Source: JARRKC01 sp037388505 (lineage in GTDB: Bacteria; Acidobacteriota; UBA6911; RPQK01; JAPXNP01). Taken from it: DNA of 64,000 bases. The translations under genes were made by a program, and so were the position numbers. The stretch covers positions 5,512 through 69,511 of the forward strand of contig JARRKC010000022.1 of the NCBI GenBank assembly GCA_037388505.1, read 5' to 3'. The notes beneath the pieces are model-generated. The model ran no database searches. It had not been told where the DNA came from and saw only the letters and a program-made list of their open reading frames with translations. This document shows, one piece after another, positions 53,279 through 62,863 of this stretch. How positions within the stretch are numbered: the first letter of the stretch is position 1; each line of letters starts with the position of its first letter.

Positions 53279-53938
53279 ATGCGTTTGAGGCTGCTTTTGG
53301 TGACAGCATCGCTTCTGCTTCTTGCCTGGCAGCCGGCATCGCAGCGCCGAGATCCGCTCGAGTACATCCGAATCCTGGAGTCGGCGGAGCGGGTTCGAAA
53401 GCTCCAGGTGGATCGTGTGATCGATGCGTTGAACGTGCAGCCCGGGCAGAAGGTTGCCGATCTGGGCGCCGGTTCTGGCCTTTTCACGAGGCCCTTGGCA
53501 AGGCGTGTCGGATCATCGGGAACCGTCTATGCCATCGACATCGACCGAGATCTTCTCGATCACATCGAGGAAACCGCGCGCGAGCAGGATCTACCCAACA
53601 TATCGACCGTGCTGGCCAGCGAGTTCGATCCACGAATACCGGAAAAAGTCGATCTGGTCCTGATTTGCGACACGCTGCATCAGATCAAGAACGCGAACGT
53701 CTATCTGCACGATCTGACCCGCTATTTGAAGCATTCGGCCAGGGTCGCCGTCATCGATTACTCGGACAATTGGCCGCAACGGTTCGAATCTTCGAAATAC
53801 ACGGTACAGGACTTGGACGAGTGGATGACAGGTGCAGGACTTCAGAAAACCCAGAGTTTCGATTTTCTGGACGACAATTTCTTCGTCATCTACCGGTTCG
53901 ACCCTCCCGGTTCGCAATCCGGTCCGCAATCTCGCTGA
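53279..53938 (+). CDS. Exported class I methyltransferase
   Basis: A 219-residue protein with an apparent signal peptide (MRLRLLLVTASLLLLAWQPAS) ahead of a class I SAM-dependent methyltransferase fold. Motif I is VADLGAGSGLFTRPLARRVG, motif II VYAIDIDRDLL, motif IV VDLVLICDTLHQI. Since SAM is cytoplasmic, a secreted form is odd. It may be a remnant, membrane-tethered with an uncleaved leader, or have another role. Its end lies 13 bp from the convergent metallo-hydrolase gene. Confidence 0.85.
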   Translation: MRLRLLLVTASLLLLAWQPASQRRDPLEYIRILESAERVRKLQVDRVIDALNVQPGQKVADLGAGSGLFTRPLARRVGSSGTVYAIDIDRDLLDHIEETAREQDLPNISTVLASEFDPRIPEKVDLVLICDTLHQIKNANVYLHDLTRYLKHSARVAVIDYSDNWPQRFESSKYTVQDLDEWMTGAGLQKTQSFDFLDDNFFVIYRFDPPGSQSGPQSR

Positions 53939-53951
53939 GATCGAGTCGTGC

Positions 53952-55352
53952 TCAATCGAGATCGGCCGTGTCGCCGAGCGCCGGAAAGTGGACCGATCTG
54001 AAGCCGATGCTGCGTACCGCGTCCCGCAGCGGAGTGGCCTGATCCTCCTCGCCGTGAACCAAAAAGATATGCCGGAGGCGTTCGGGAGTCTGTGACCGAA
54101 CGAACTCCAGCAGGCCATTCCGGTCCGCATGAGCGCTGAAATCGTCGAACTGAACGATCCGGCAACGGACCGTGTGTTCCTCGCCGAAGATGCGTACCCT
54201 CTTCTGGCCATCCATGAGCCTTCTTGCGAGTGTGTTCTCGGCCGCATACCCGACCATCATCACCACATTGCGGGGATTCCCCACGTTGTTGCGCAGGTGG
54301 TGGAGGATCCGCCCGCCCTCAGCCATTCCGGAAGCCGAGATGATGATGTGCGGATAGTTGAGGCCGTTCAACTTCTTCGACGATTCGACGTCGCGAACGT
54401 AGTGGAGCCGGCCGAATCCGAACGGGTCCTGATGGTTGTCGACGAAGAGACGTTGGGTCTCCCGGTCGTAGCACTCGGGATGACGCCTGAATACCTCCGT
54501 CGCGTTGACGGCCATTGGGCTGTCGACGTAAATGGGCATATCCGGGATCCGATTCTGGTCCCAGAGCTTGTGGAGCAGGTAGACCAGCAGCTGAGTGCGT
54601 CCAACGGCAAACGATGGAATGACGATCTTCCCGCCCTGTTCGGCCACGGATCGAACGAGTTTGGAAAGATCCTCGAGCACGTCCTCGGAGAGTCTGTGGA
54701 CCCGATTGCCGTACGTACACTCCATGATGAGGAAATCGAGATCGCGGAGGTAGTCGGGATCCCGGAGGATCGGCATGTCCTTCCTGCCCAGGTCTCCTGT
54801 AAAGCCGAGTCGGCGGCTCTTCCCGCTCTCCTTGACTTCGAGCAGCACGGCAGCCGAGCCGAGGATGTGTCCGGCATCCCGGAAGGTTGCCGCCACACCC
54901 GGCGCTACTTCGAATGGTTCCGCATAGTCGGTACCACGGAACAGTTCCAGTGCCGCCTCCGCGTCCTCCAGGGTATACAGGGGTTCAACCGGGGCCTCGT
55001 TCTTGCGCCGCCGGATCTTGTTGACGAACTCGACATCCTTCTCCTGGAGGTAAGCCGAATCACGCAGCATGACTTCACAGAGATCCACGGTGGCCCGGGT
55101 CGCGTAGATCGGTCCCCGGAAGCCGCGTTTGACCAGATTCGGGATGTTGCCGCTGTGATCGATGTGGGCGTGCGAGAGGATCATGGCATCCACCTCGCCG
55201 GGATCGAACGGAAACTCCAGGTTACGTCTGTAGCTCTCGGCTCGTTGACCCTGATAGAGCCCGCATTCGAGCAGGATTCTCGAGTGATCGACCCGAATCA
55301 GATGTCGCGACCCCGTGACCGTCTGGGCTCCTCCGCAGAATTGGATCTTCAT
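53952..55352 (-). CDS. Beta-CASP metallo-beta-lactamase RNA hydrolase (CPSF/Ysh1-like)
   Basis: A 466-residue metal-dependent nuclease-type protein. The MBL core has HAHIDH (61-66), GHILGSA and FTGDLG, and a beta-CASP cap with IIISASGMAEGGRILHHL plus late His motifs in DFSAHADRNGLL and LVHGEEDQATPL. This is the YSH1/exoribonuclease class that processes RNA ends; bacterial members are poorly studied. The gene is convergent with the methyltransferase and 87 bp from the transketolase on the same strand. Confidence 0.9.
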   Translation of the reverse strand: MKIQFCGGAQTVTGSRHLIRVDHSRILLECGLYQGQRAESYRRNLEFPFDPGEVDAMILSHAHIDHSGNIPNLVKRGFRGPIYATRATVDLCEVMLRDSAYLQEKDVEFVNKIRRRKNEAPVEPLYTLEDAEAALELFRGTDYAEPFEVAPGVAATFRDAGHILGSAAVLLEVKESGKSRRLGFTGDLGRKDMPILRDPDYLRDLDFLIMECTYGNRVHRLSEDVLEDLSKLVRSVAEQGGKIVIPSFAVGRTQLLVYLLHKLWDQNRIPDMPIYVDSPMAVNATEVFRRHPECYDRETQRLFVDNHQDPFGFGRLHYVRDVESSKKLNGLNYPHIIISASGMAEGGRILHHLRNNVGNPRNVVMMVGYAAENTLARRLMDGQKRVRIFGEEHTVRCRIVQFDDFSAHADRNGLLEFVRSQTPERLRHIFLVHGEEDQATPLRDAVRSIGFRSVHFPALGDTADLD

Positions 55353-55439
55353 GGTACGGCCCGAATCTATCAGACCGGTGCGACGGGGCGACCGGTCGAC
55401 GTCAGCAATCGGAGCAGCTCAACCAGTTGAGGGCAGAGG

Positions 55440-57311
55440 CTATGCCATTTTGCGAATGGCTTCGGCAATCCGCCGGGCGCTGAGTCCGAAACGATCCAGC
55501 AGTTCTCGAGAGGGACCGGAGCGCGCCAGAGAACGGACCGCCAGGTGAGTCCACTGGCAAGGTGTCGATACGTCGACAGCGGCGCGTGCCGCCTCACCCA
55601 ACCCGCCTTCCAGGTAGTGATCCTCGACGGTGATGATCTTGCCGGTGTCGAGGGCGGCCTGGGTCAGCGTCTCGCCATCGATCGGCTTGATCGAATAGAC
55701 GTCGATGACCCGAACCTGAATGCCCTGTTTCGACAACTCGTCGGCGGCCTGAAGAGCCTCGTGGAGGGTGACACCCGCCGCCAGCACGGTGACCCGGTCC
55801 TGCGAACTCCGACGGAGGATCTTGCTGCCGCCCACTGCGAAGTCCTCATCGTGGGAGTAGATCACGGGCGTCTTCGGTCGGCTGGTACGGAGATAAACGA
55901 CACCCGGAGTCCCGGCCGCCAGCGCGACCAGACGCTCGGTGCTGACCGCATCAGAGGGATACAGGACAGTCGACCCGACGACGGCCCTCATCATGGCGAG
56001 ATCTTCCAGACCCATCTGCGAAGGACCGTCCTCGCCGATCGAAACACCTGCGTGAGACCCGCAAAGCTTCAGATTGACCTGGGAAATGCCGGCCATCCGA
56101 ATGAAATCGTAGGCTCGGGTGAGGAAACAGGCAAAGGTGGAGGCGAACGCAATCTGGCCCATCGAGGCCAGGCCTGCCGCCGTACCGACCATGTTCTGTT
56201 CGGCGATATAGCACTCGGTGAACCGTTCGGGATACTTCTTCTTGAATGCGAGGGAATAGGTCGAGTTCTTGCAGTCGCCGTCGAGGGCCACGACCCGTTT
56301 GTTCACCGCTCCCAGCTTCACCAGAGCCGTGCCATACGCCTCGCGTGTCGCGACTTGCTGACCGATCCGATATTCGGGTGCAGAAGGCACCGCTCCATCG
56401 CTCACGGGCGCCGAAGACGCAGGTTTTTCAGGCCTTCGAAGCGTCAGTTCAACGGGCGTGGGTTCGTCGGGCCCGAGCTCGCCGAGGGCCTGTTGAACCT
56501 GGGCCGGATCCGTGACCGGCTTGCCGTGCCAACCGTCGGCGTCTTCCATGAAAGAGACGCCCTTGCCCTTCACCGTTCGGGCGATGATGGCCGTCGGTGC
56601 AGAGTCGTCGTCCACTGCGGCAGACAGCGCTGCGGCAACCTGTTCGATGTCATGGCCGTCGACGGCAACGGTTTGCCAGCCGAAAGCCTCGAAGCGGTTG
56701 ACGTACACGCTCAGCTCATGCTGGTACATCGTGGGATCGCTTTGGCCGAGACGGTTGACGTCGACGATTGCGGTCAGATGGCCCAGCCCGTAGTGGCTCG
56801 CCAGGGCCGCGGCTTCCCAGACCGAACCTTCCGCGGTTTCACCGTCCCCCATGAGAACGTAGACGTGATTGTCGACTCCATTCAGGCGGGCGGCCAGCGC
56901 CATCCCGACGGCATTCGAAAGCCCTTGGCCGAGGGAACCGGTTCCGACATCCACGAAGGGGCTTCGAGGGGTCGGATGCCCTTCCAGTTCGCTGTCGATC
57001 TTGCGGAGCGTCAGCAGTTGATCGATCGAATAGGCTCCGGCCTCTGCCAGGGCAGCCCACAGGATCGGTGCGGCGTGACCCTTGGAAAGCACGAATCGGT
57101 CATTCTGCAGGCTCTTCGGATTCTGCGGATCGTAACGCAAGAAATGGAAGAACAGGCAGGAGACGATCTCAGCGCAGGAGAAGCAGCTCGAGGGATGTCC
57201 CGACTTTGCCGCGGTCGTCTCTCGAAGAGAATGGCGACGCAGCCGGTTCGCCATGATCTGAAGTGATCGTATTCGAGAATCGGTCAGTTCCTCCATCCAC
57301 CTAGATTTCAT
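55440..57311 (-). CDS. tkt: Transketolase, full-length
   Basis: Thiamine-diphosphate enzyme of the pentose phosphate pathway, 623 residues, with GAGGAG 9 bases before the ATG. The N-terminal domain has GHPSSCFSCAE, FVLSKGHAAPILWA and the ThDP motif GDGETAEGSVWEA ending in VDVNRLGQSD. The pyrimidine domain begins near TREAYGTALVKLG and includes ECYIAEQNMVGTAAGLASMG, then HAGVSIGEDGPSQMGLEDLAMMR. The shorter length and wording resemble the vertebrate/archaeal-like transketolase branch more than the 660-residue E. coli type. Adjacent to the beta-CASP gene, divergent from the giant acylase. Confidence 0.93.
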   Translation of the reverse strand: MKSRWMEELTDSRIRSLQIMANRLRRHSLRETTAAKSGHPSSCFSCAEIVSCLFFHFLRYDPQNPKSLQNDRFVLSKGHAAPILWAALAEAGAYSIDQLLTLRKIDSELEGHPTPRSPFVDVGTGSLGQGLSNAVGMALAARLNGVDNHVYVLMGDGETAEGSVWEAAALASHYGLGHLTAIVDVNRLGQSDPTMYQHELSVYVNRFEAFGWQTVAVDGHDIEQVAAALSAAVDDDSAPTAIIARTVKGKGVSFMEDADGWHGKPVTDPAQVQQALGELGPDEPTPVELTLRRPEKPASSAPVSDGAVPSAPEYRIGQQVATREAYGTALVKLGAVNKRVVALDGDCKNSTYSLAFKKKYPERFTECYIAEQNMVGTAAGLASMGQIAFASTFACFLTRAYDFIRMAGISQVNLKLCGSHAGVSIGEDGPSQMGLEDLAMMRAVVGSTVLYPSDAVSTERLVALAAGTPGVVYLRTSRPKTPVIYSHDEDFAVGGSKILRRSSQDRVTVLAAGVTLHEALQAADELSKQGIQVRVIDVYSIKPIDGETLTQAALDTGKIITVEDHYLEGGLGEAARAAVDVSTPCQWTHLAVRSLARSGPSRELLDRFGLSARRIAEAIRKMA

Positions 57312-57547
57312 CGTGTTTCACTCCTCGCATTGTGATCTCACAGTGATGCGCAGTTTTTGGAGAGGGAACTATATGCACGATTCCGTGAGGTGTCAATCGA
57401 GCAACGAACCGCGAGTTGGAGAGAACAGTGCGTGGAATTCGTTCGCAGGTTCCTGGTTTTTGCCGCAAGGGCAGACTAGGATCGTCAATAATCGGAGTAG
57501 CATCGCGGATCGGACGCGATGGAAGTCATCCGAAAGGACACCTCGTG

Positions 57548-60500
57548 ATGCGCGGAATATCTTCCTGGTCGGTGCTGGTTCTTTGGACGGTGGCTGTCTC
57601 GAACATGGGCGGATTCCTCCGGGCCGCGGGGGAACTCGAATTCCAGCCGGGAGACTTTCCGGATCTGCTGGCCCCGGTTCGAGTCGTCTGGGACGTTGAC
57701 GAAGTTCCCCATGTTTTCGCCGGCAACGACCACGATGCCTATTTCGCGATGGGGTATCTGCATGCGCGCGACCGGCTGTTTCAGATGGACTACAACAGAC
57801 ACCTGTTTTCGGGGACTCTGGCCGAGTTGGTCGGCACATCCGCACTCGACTCGGACATCCAGTTGAGGACGCTCGGCCTCCGTCGAGCGGCCGAGCGATC
57901 CCTGGCCATCTACTCGGAGGGGTCGCGCACTCTGTTCGATGCGTATTCGGCCGGAATCAACGCCTACATCCAACAGGCGGGCCCCAACCTTCCGGCGGAA
58001 TACCAAAGTCTGGAGTTGACCAGCGTGGAACCCTGGACGAGCCTCGATTCCGTTACGGTGGCCAGCGGCGTCGCGTTTGGACTCTCTTTCGATCTGTTCG
58101 ACATCCAGTTGACGCAGGACCGGGACGCTTTCGTCGAAGCCGGTCAGAAGCAGGGTTTCGACGGTGAAGCTCTCTTCTCGGATGATCTCGATCGGAGTGC
58201 TCCCTTCGATCCGACGGTGACGATTCCACCGTCCCAGGCGGAAGCCGAGGCCGGCGACCGTGCGAAGCGGCCTGCAGAATCACTTCGCAAGATCTCGCCC
58301 GAGCTCCTCGATCGGTACCTCGAGAAGGTCCGGAGGAATCCCTTTCTGAAAACGGCTCTCGAGCGGAAAGGGCGCTCGAGCGGGAGCAACTTCTGGATCA
58401 TCGGTCCGGCTCACTCGGCGACCGGCCACGCGCTGTTCGCCAATGATCCGCATCTGTCCCTGAACATGCCGGCGGTCTTTTATGAGATCCAGCTGAGTGT
58501 TTTCGACGACCCTGCCAATGGCTCGATGAACGTCTCCGGCGTTTCCTTCCCTGGGACTCCCGGCGTCGTCCAGGGCTGCAACGACCAGGTCTGCTGGGGA
58601 TCGACCGTCAACCCGATGGACGTGACGGACGTCTACCAGGAACAACTGATCATCGGACTCGATTCTTCCCTTCAGGCCGTGGTCCAGGGCACGTACTTCG
58701 ATGGGAAACTCGAGCCCGTCGTGAAGATCCCACAGACCTATCGGGTCAACCAGGTGGGTGACGGTGTGGACGATAACCTGGACGCAGCAACGGTTGGGCC
58801 TCTCGCCGGCGGGATCACGTACGTCGTGCCCCGGCGCAACAACGGTCCCATCGTTCAGGTGATTCAGAATCCTCAAAACTCGCTGGACGTCAAGGCCTTG
58901 AGCATACAGTACACGGGTTGGGGAGCGACCCGCGTCGGGGAGACCTTTCTGCATCTGGCCCGGGCACGGAATCTCCAGCAGTTCAGGGATACCCTCCAGT
59001 ATTTCGACTTCGGTTCCCAGAACTGGGGTTACGCCGATGTGGACGGCAACATCGCCTATTTCACGAGCGGTGAGTTACCCATTCGCGAGGACCTTCAGGC
59101 GGGTGCCGTAGATGGGTCTCCTCCCTGGTTCGTGCGCGATGGGACTCACCAGGCCCACAACGAATGGCTGGCCGTCGAGCATCCGCAGCCACTGCAGGCG
59201 CTCGGCTTCGAGATTCTTCCCTACGACGAGATGCCCCAGATCATCAATCCGGCGCAGGGTTACATCGCCAACGCCAACAATGATCCCATCGGGGTTTCCC
59301 TCGACAACGACGTCCTCAACCAGTTCCGGCCCGACGGAGGCATTCTCTATCTCAACCCGGGATTCACCAGCCTGCGTATCGGCCGCATCGGTCAGATGAT
59401 CCACGAGCGGTTCACCTCGGAACCCGGAGGGCTGAGTTTGGATGATCTCCAGGCAATGCAGGCGGACAACCAGCTTCTCGACGCGCAGGTCTTCGTTCCC
59501 TACATCCTGACGGCGGCAGAGCGGGGACGATCCTCCGAGGCCGATCCCGCCTTGGCCGCCCTGATGGCCGATCCAGGGGTCTCCGAGGCCGTGGAGCGCT
59601 TCGTCGCGTGGAACTTCACGACCCCCACCGGCATCCAGGCCGGTTATGACCCCGGCGACGATCCGCTCGCCCTCCCGCAGCCATCCCAGTCCGAAATCGA
59701 CCGCAGCATTGCAGCGACGATCTACGCCGTTTGGAGAAGCCGCTTCGTTCAGAACACGATCGACGCCACTCTGGCGCGAGTGGATCTCGGTCCGTATCAT
59801 CCGGACGACGAACGATCCCTTTCGGCATTGCGGAACTTTCTGGATCATTTCGACGAGCATCATGGAGTGGGTGTGTCGGGACTGAATTTCTTCGAAGTGG
59901 ATGGGGTGTCGAGTCCCGGCGACGCCCGCGACATCCTGATTCTTCGAAGTCTTCAGGAGGCACTCACAGCCCTGGGCTCCAACGATTTTCAAGCCGCCTT
60001 CGGGAACTCGGTAGATCAGAACGACTACCGGTGGGGTCGATTGCATCGGATCGTGTTCGACCATCCCCTTGGGGATTCGTACGATCTTCCGCCCTCCGGA
60101 GGATTCTCCGACCTTTCGGCCTCCCTGCCGGGGCTTTCTCGTTCCGGCGGATACGAAACCGTCGATGCGGCGTCTCATTCCGTCCGGGCCTCAGACAGTA
60201 ACGGCTTCATGTTCGGGAGCGGGCCCGCCCGCCGCTTCGTGGCCGATCTCGACCCGACCGGCATCCGGGCCTTCCAGGTCATTCCAGGGGGGCGGAGTGG
60301 AGACCGGACGGATGCTTCCTATGCTTCGGAGATGGATCTTTGGTTGACGAACCAATATCATCCCCTGCGACTCAATGCCGTCGAGGTGGAGGCGCATCAG
60401 GATCGCGAAGCATGGCTCACGCCTCCGGCTTACCATTTCTATTTTCCTTCTCTGCAGGATGATGCCGCGAACTTCACGGCTTTCGCCGTGGCGAACATGG

Positions 60501-61783
60501 GAGGTCAACCGGTGGAGCTCGATTTCCAGGGATGGGGCGCCGATGGCACGCTCTCGAATTTCCCGGATAATCCTCACGTCCAGGAACTGCCGGGCGGACG
60601 GCAATTCGCCGAGCTGGCCTCGGAGATCTTCAGCGTCGACTCCTCGTCCGCTCCCCAGTCAGGCTGGGTCGAACTGACGGCGCGCCTCGACTCGGACCTC
60701 ACGGATTGGCCGTTTCTGGGGAGTTTCACTCAGGCCGGGGATTTCCGGCTTACCGAGTTGGACGGCGCTGCACCCCTACTCGTGCCGGCCCGTGAACTCT
60801 TCTTCACAATGCTCGACCCGCAGGCAGACGAGAGTCTCAGTCTGGCCAATCCTGGAAACCAACCGGTTACGGTCCGCCTCGAACTGTTTCTGGACCAACC
60901 GGCGGCGACCCTTGCGGGCGCGCCCACGGAAACGACGCAGCGCACGATACCCGCTCACGGTGTCCTGTTCGAAACCGTCGCCGCGCTGTTCTCGACACCG
61001 ATCAATTCGCCCGGATACATCCGCGTCTTAGCTGACGATGGGTCTGGTCTGGTCGGTGTCGAATGGATCCACAGCATGGGGCCCGGGACACTGCGGGCCC
61101 TCAATGCCCAGCCTGCCGGAGGGGCAGCGACCAGCTACTCGGCTCAGCTGGCCTTCGGCCCGGGACTGGAGACTCAGCTCAACCTGGTCAACGTCGGCGA
61201 TCTGGACCGGCGCGTGGTGGTCCGGGTGGTGCGTGGTTCCACGACGCCCGATATCGCTTCGGCGCCGATCCTCCTCCACCCCGGAGAATTCCAGCGAGTC
61301 GTGGCGTCTGAACTCTTCTCGGAACAGCCGGTTCCGGAGGCAGGGTTTCTGGTCGGGTCCCTGGTTGTCGACTCCGATGGCCTGGGAGTCATCGGAAGCG
61401 TCGGCTTCGGCGACTCCCAGGGGAAGAGGTTCGGGACGGCTCTACCTCTGCAGAATACTCCGTTCCGCAAGGCGGTTTTCGGGCACGTGGCCAATCTGGG
61501 AGGGTTCTTCACCGGCCTGGCCCTCTTCAACCCGGGGCACGCCGAAGCTGCCGTCCGCATTCGCGTTTTCGATTCGCAGGGTGAACTCATTGGCGAGGCG
61601 GTCCACACCCTCGCGCCCCAGGGTCGGATTTCCGAACCACTGTCGACGCTGGTGCCGTCACTTGGGGAGATGTCGGGCGGATACATCGTGATAGACTCAG
61701 ACCAGCCCGTCGTGGGACAGGAGATCTTCGGGACCTCCGACCTCCGCCTCCAGTCGGCGGTACCTCCGACATTGCTGAAGTAG
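57548..61783 (+). CDS. Exported penicillin-acylase-family Ntn hydrolase with C-terminal beta modules
   Basis: The start at 57548 gives a signal peptide and has AAAGGA upstream. The 1411-residue precursor has the penicillin/cephalosporin/AHL acylase fold: alpha-chain text VRVVWDVDEVPHVFAGNDHDAYFAMGYLHARDRLFQMD, autocatalytic cleavage at GRSSG/SNFW with nucleophile Ser280, then HALFANDPHL and FPGTPGVVQGCN. Family enzymes hydrolyse amides such as beta-lactams, acyl-homoserine lactones or lipopeptides; the substrate is unknown. Residues ~960-1411 are extra beta-rich units (LSLANPGNQPVTVRLELFLD, LALFNPGHAEAAVRIRVFD) like those at 2.1 and 48.1 kb. This makes the protein much longer than standard acylases (~750-850). 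Confidence 0.88.
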   Translation: MRGISSWSVLVLWTVAVSNMGGFLRAAGELEFQPGDFPDLLAPVRVVWDVDEVPHVFAGNDHDAYFAMGYLHARDRLFQMDYNRHLFSGTLAELVGTSALDSDIQLRTLGLRRAAERSLAIYSEGSRTLFDAYSAGINAYIQQAGPNLPAEYQSLELTSVEPWTSLDSVTVASGVAFGLSFDLFDIQLTQDRDAFVEAGQKQGFDGEALFSDDLDRSAPFDPTVTIPPSQAEAEAGDRAKRPAESLRKISPELLDRYLEKVRRNPFLKTALERKGRSSGSNFWIIGPAHSATGHALFANDPHLSLNMPAVFYEIQLSVFDDPANGSMNVSGVSFPGTPGVVQGCNDQVCWGSTVNPMDVTDVYQEQLIIGLDSSLQAVVQGTYFDGKLEPVVKIPQTYRVNQVGDGVDDNLDAATVGPLAGGITYVVPRRNNGPIVQVIQNPQNSLDVKALSIQYTGWGATRVGETFLHLARARNLQQFRDTLQYFDFGSQNWGYADVDGNIAYFTSGELPIREDLQAGAVDGSPPWFVRDGTHQAHNEWLAVEHPQPLQALGFEILPYDEMPQIINPAQGYIANANNDPIGVSLDNDVLNQFRPDGGILYLNPGFTSLRIGRIGQMIHERFTSEPGGLSLDDLQAMQADNQLLDAQVFVPYILTAAERGRSSEADPALAALMADPGVSEAVERFVAWNFTTPTGIQAGYDPGDDPLALPQPSQSEIDRSIAATIYAVWRSRFVQNTIDATLARVDLGPYHPDDERSLSALRNFLDHFDEHHGVGVSGLNFFEVDGVSSPGDARDILILRSLQEALTALGSNDFQAAFGNSVDQNDYRWGRLHRIVFDHPLGDSYDLPPSGGFSDLSASLPGLSRSGGYETVDAASHSVRASDSNGFMFGSGPARRFVADLDPTGIRAFQVIPGGRSGDRTDASYASEMDLWLTNQYHPLRLNAVEVEAHQDREAWLTPPAYHFYFPSLQDDAANFTAFAVANMGGQPVELDFQGWGADGTLSNFPDNPHVQELPGGRQFAELASEIFSVDSSSAPQSGWVELTARLDSDLTDWPFLGSFTQAGDFRLTELDGAAPLLVPARELFFTMLDPQADESLSLANPGNQPVTVRLELFLDQPAATLAGAPTETTQRTIPAHGVLFETVAALFSTPINSPGYIRVLADDGSGLVGVEWIHSMGPGTLRALNAQPAGGAATSYSAQLAFGPGLETQLNLVNVGDLDRRVVVRVVRGSTTPDIASAPILLHPGEFQRVVASELFSEQPVPEAGFLVGSLVVDSDGLGVIGSVGFGDSQGKRFGTALPLQNTPFRKAVFGHVANLGGFFTGLALFNPGHAEAAVRIRVFDSQGELIGEAVHTLAPQGRISEPLSTLVPSLGEMSGGYIVIDSDQPVVGQEIFGTSDLRLQSAVPPTLLK

Positions 61784-61784
61784 G

Positions 61785-62804
61785 TTGAGCCGGCGAGTGT
61801 CCCCGGCTCTGGATGAAGGCGTGCTTCAAGACAGCTACGGACGAGCGATAAGAGACCTGCGGATTTCCGTGACGGACCGCTGCAACTACAAGTGCTTCTA
61901 CTGCAAAACCGGTCTCGGTCTGAAGGCGGTTCCCCGCGACCGGCTGCTGACCTACGAGGAGATCGAGCGACTGGCGCGCATCTTTCTCGAGTTGGGCGTC
62001 GTCAAGCTGCGGGTGACCGGCGGTGAACCGCTGGTTCGGAAGAGCCTCGAGACGCTGATCGAGAAACTGGCGGCTCTTTCCGGCGTTCAAGACCTTGCGC
62101 TGACGACCAACGGGTTCAGCCTGGGCAAGAAGGCCAAACTGCTCAAGGAATCCGGCCTGCGGCGTGTCACCGTCTCGATCGACTCATTGCGGCGGGAGCG
62201 GTTTCGCGAGATGACGGGTCAGGACGATCTCGAGGATGTCCTGGAGGGCATTCGCGCGGCGCAGGAAGTCGGGCTGGAACCGGTCAAGGTTAACTGCGTC
62301 GTGGTGAGAGGTTGGAACGACGACGAAGTTCCCCAGTTTGCTGCGTTCGCTCGGGAGCGGTCGCTCCATGTACGCTTCATCGAGTTCATGCCCCTCGACG
62401 AAGACGAGAAGTGGACCCGCGACCAGGTGGTCACGGGAGACGAGGTGATCGAGCGGATCAGAGAACGTTTCGCGCTCGTTCCTCGACCGGCGGAACGGAC
62501 CAGCGATACGTCCGTCAACTACGGTTTTCCGGATGCGCCGGGGTCGGTCGGCGTCATCACAACGGTTTCCAGACCTTTCTGCGGCGAGTGCAGCCGAATT
62601 CGGCTGACGGCCGACGGGAAGCTTCGCACTTGCCTGTTCTCGCTCGAAGAACGCGACGTCAGACTGCTGCTCAGATCGGGTGCGACCGACGAGCAGGTCC
62701 GACAATACATCATCCGCACAGTCAGGAATAAGGAGGCGGGACACCGCATTAACGAACCGGATTTCACGCCTCCTCCGCGATCGATGTCGTATATAGGCGG
62801 CTGA
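61785..62804 (+). CDS. moaA: GTP 3',8-cyclase MoaA (molybdopterin biosynthesis)
   Basis: Radical-SAM enzyme for the first step of molybdenum-cofactor synthesis. The N-terminal cluster motif CNYKCFYC (Cys33, 37, 40 counted from the TTG), the second C-terminal cluster CGECSRIRLTADGKLRTC, and the essential terminal Gly-Gly (SYIGG) are all present. The start is uncertain among TTG 61785, two bases after the acylase stop, GTG 61797 and GTG 61821, whose product VLQDSYGRAIRDLRIS would begin like typical MoaA. It is followed by a Fe-S carrier gene, a sensible partner for a two-cluster enzyme. Other moa genes are not in the window. Confidence 0.92.
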   Translation: MSRRVSPALDEGVLQDSYGRAIRDLRISVTDRCNYKCFYCKTGLGLKAVPRDRLLTYEEIERLARIFLELGVVKLRVTGGEPLVRKSLETLIEKLAALSGVQDLALTTNGFSLGKKAKLLKESGLRRVTVSIDSLRRERFREMTGQDDLEDVLEGIRAAQEVGLEPVKVNCVVVRGWNDDEVPQFAAFARERSLHVRFIEFMPLDEDEKWTRDQVVTGDEVIERIRERFALVPRPAERTSDTSVNYGFPDAPGSVGVITTVSRPFCGECSRIRLTADGKLRTCLFSLEERDVRLLLRSGATDEQVRQYIIRTVRNKEAGHRINEPDFTPPPRSMSYIGG

Positions 62805-62863
62805 TGAAACCCCTTCGCCGAAATCGGCATCTTTCGCTGCAAGGAAGGAGGTTCATCCAAAGA

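Noticed and set aside
55545..57266. 573-residue plus-strand reading frame opposite transketolase
   Set aside because: Antisense shadow in GC-rich DNA; the opposite strand holds an intact transketolase with all motifs.
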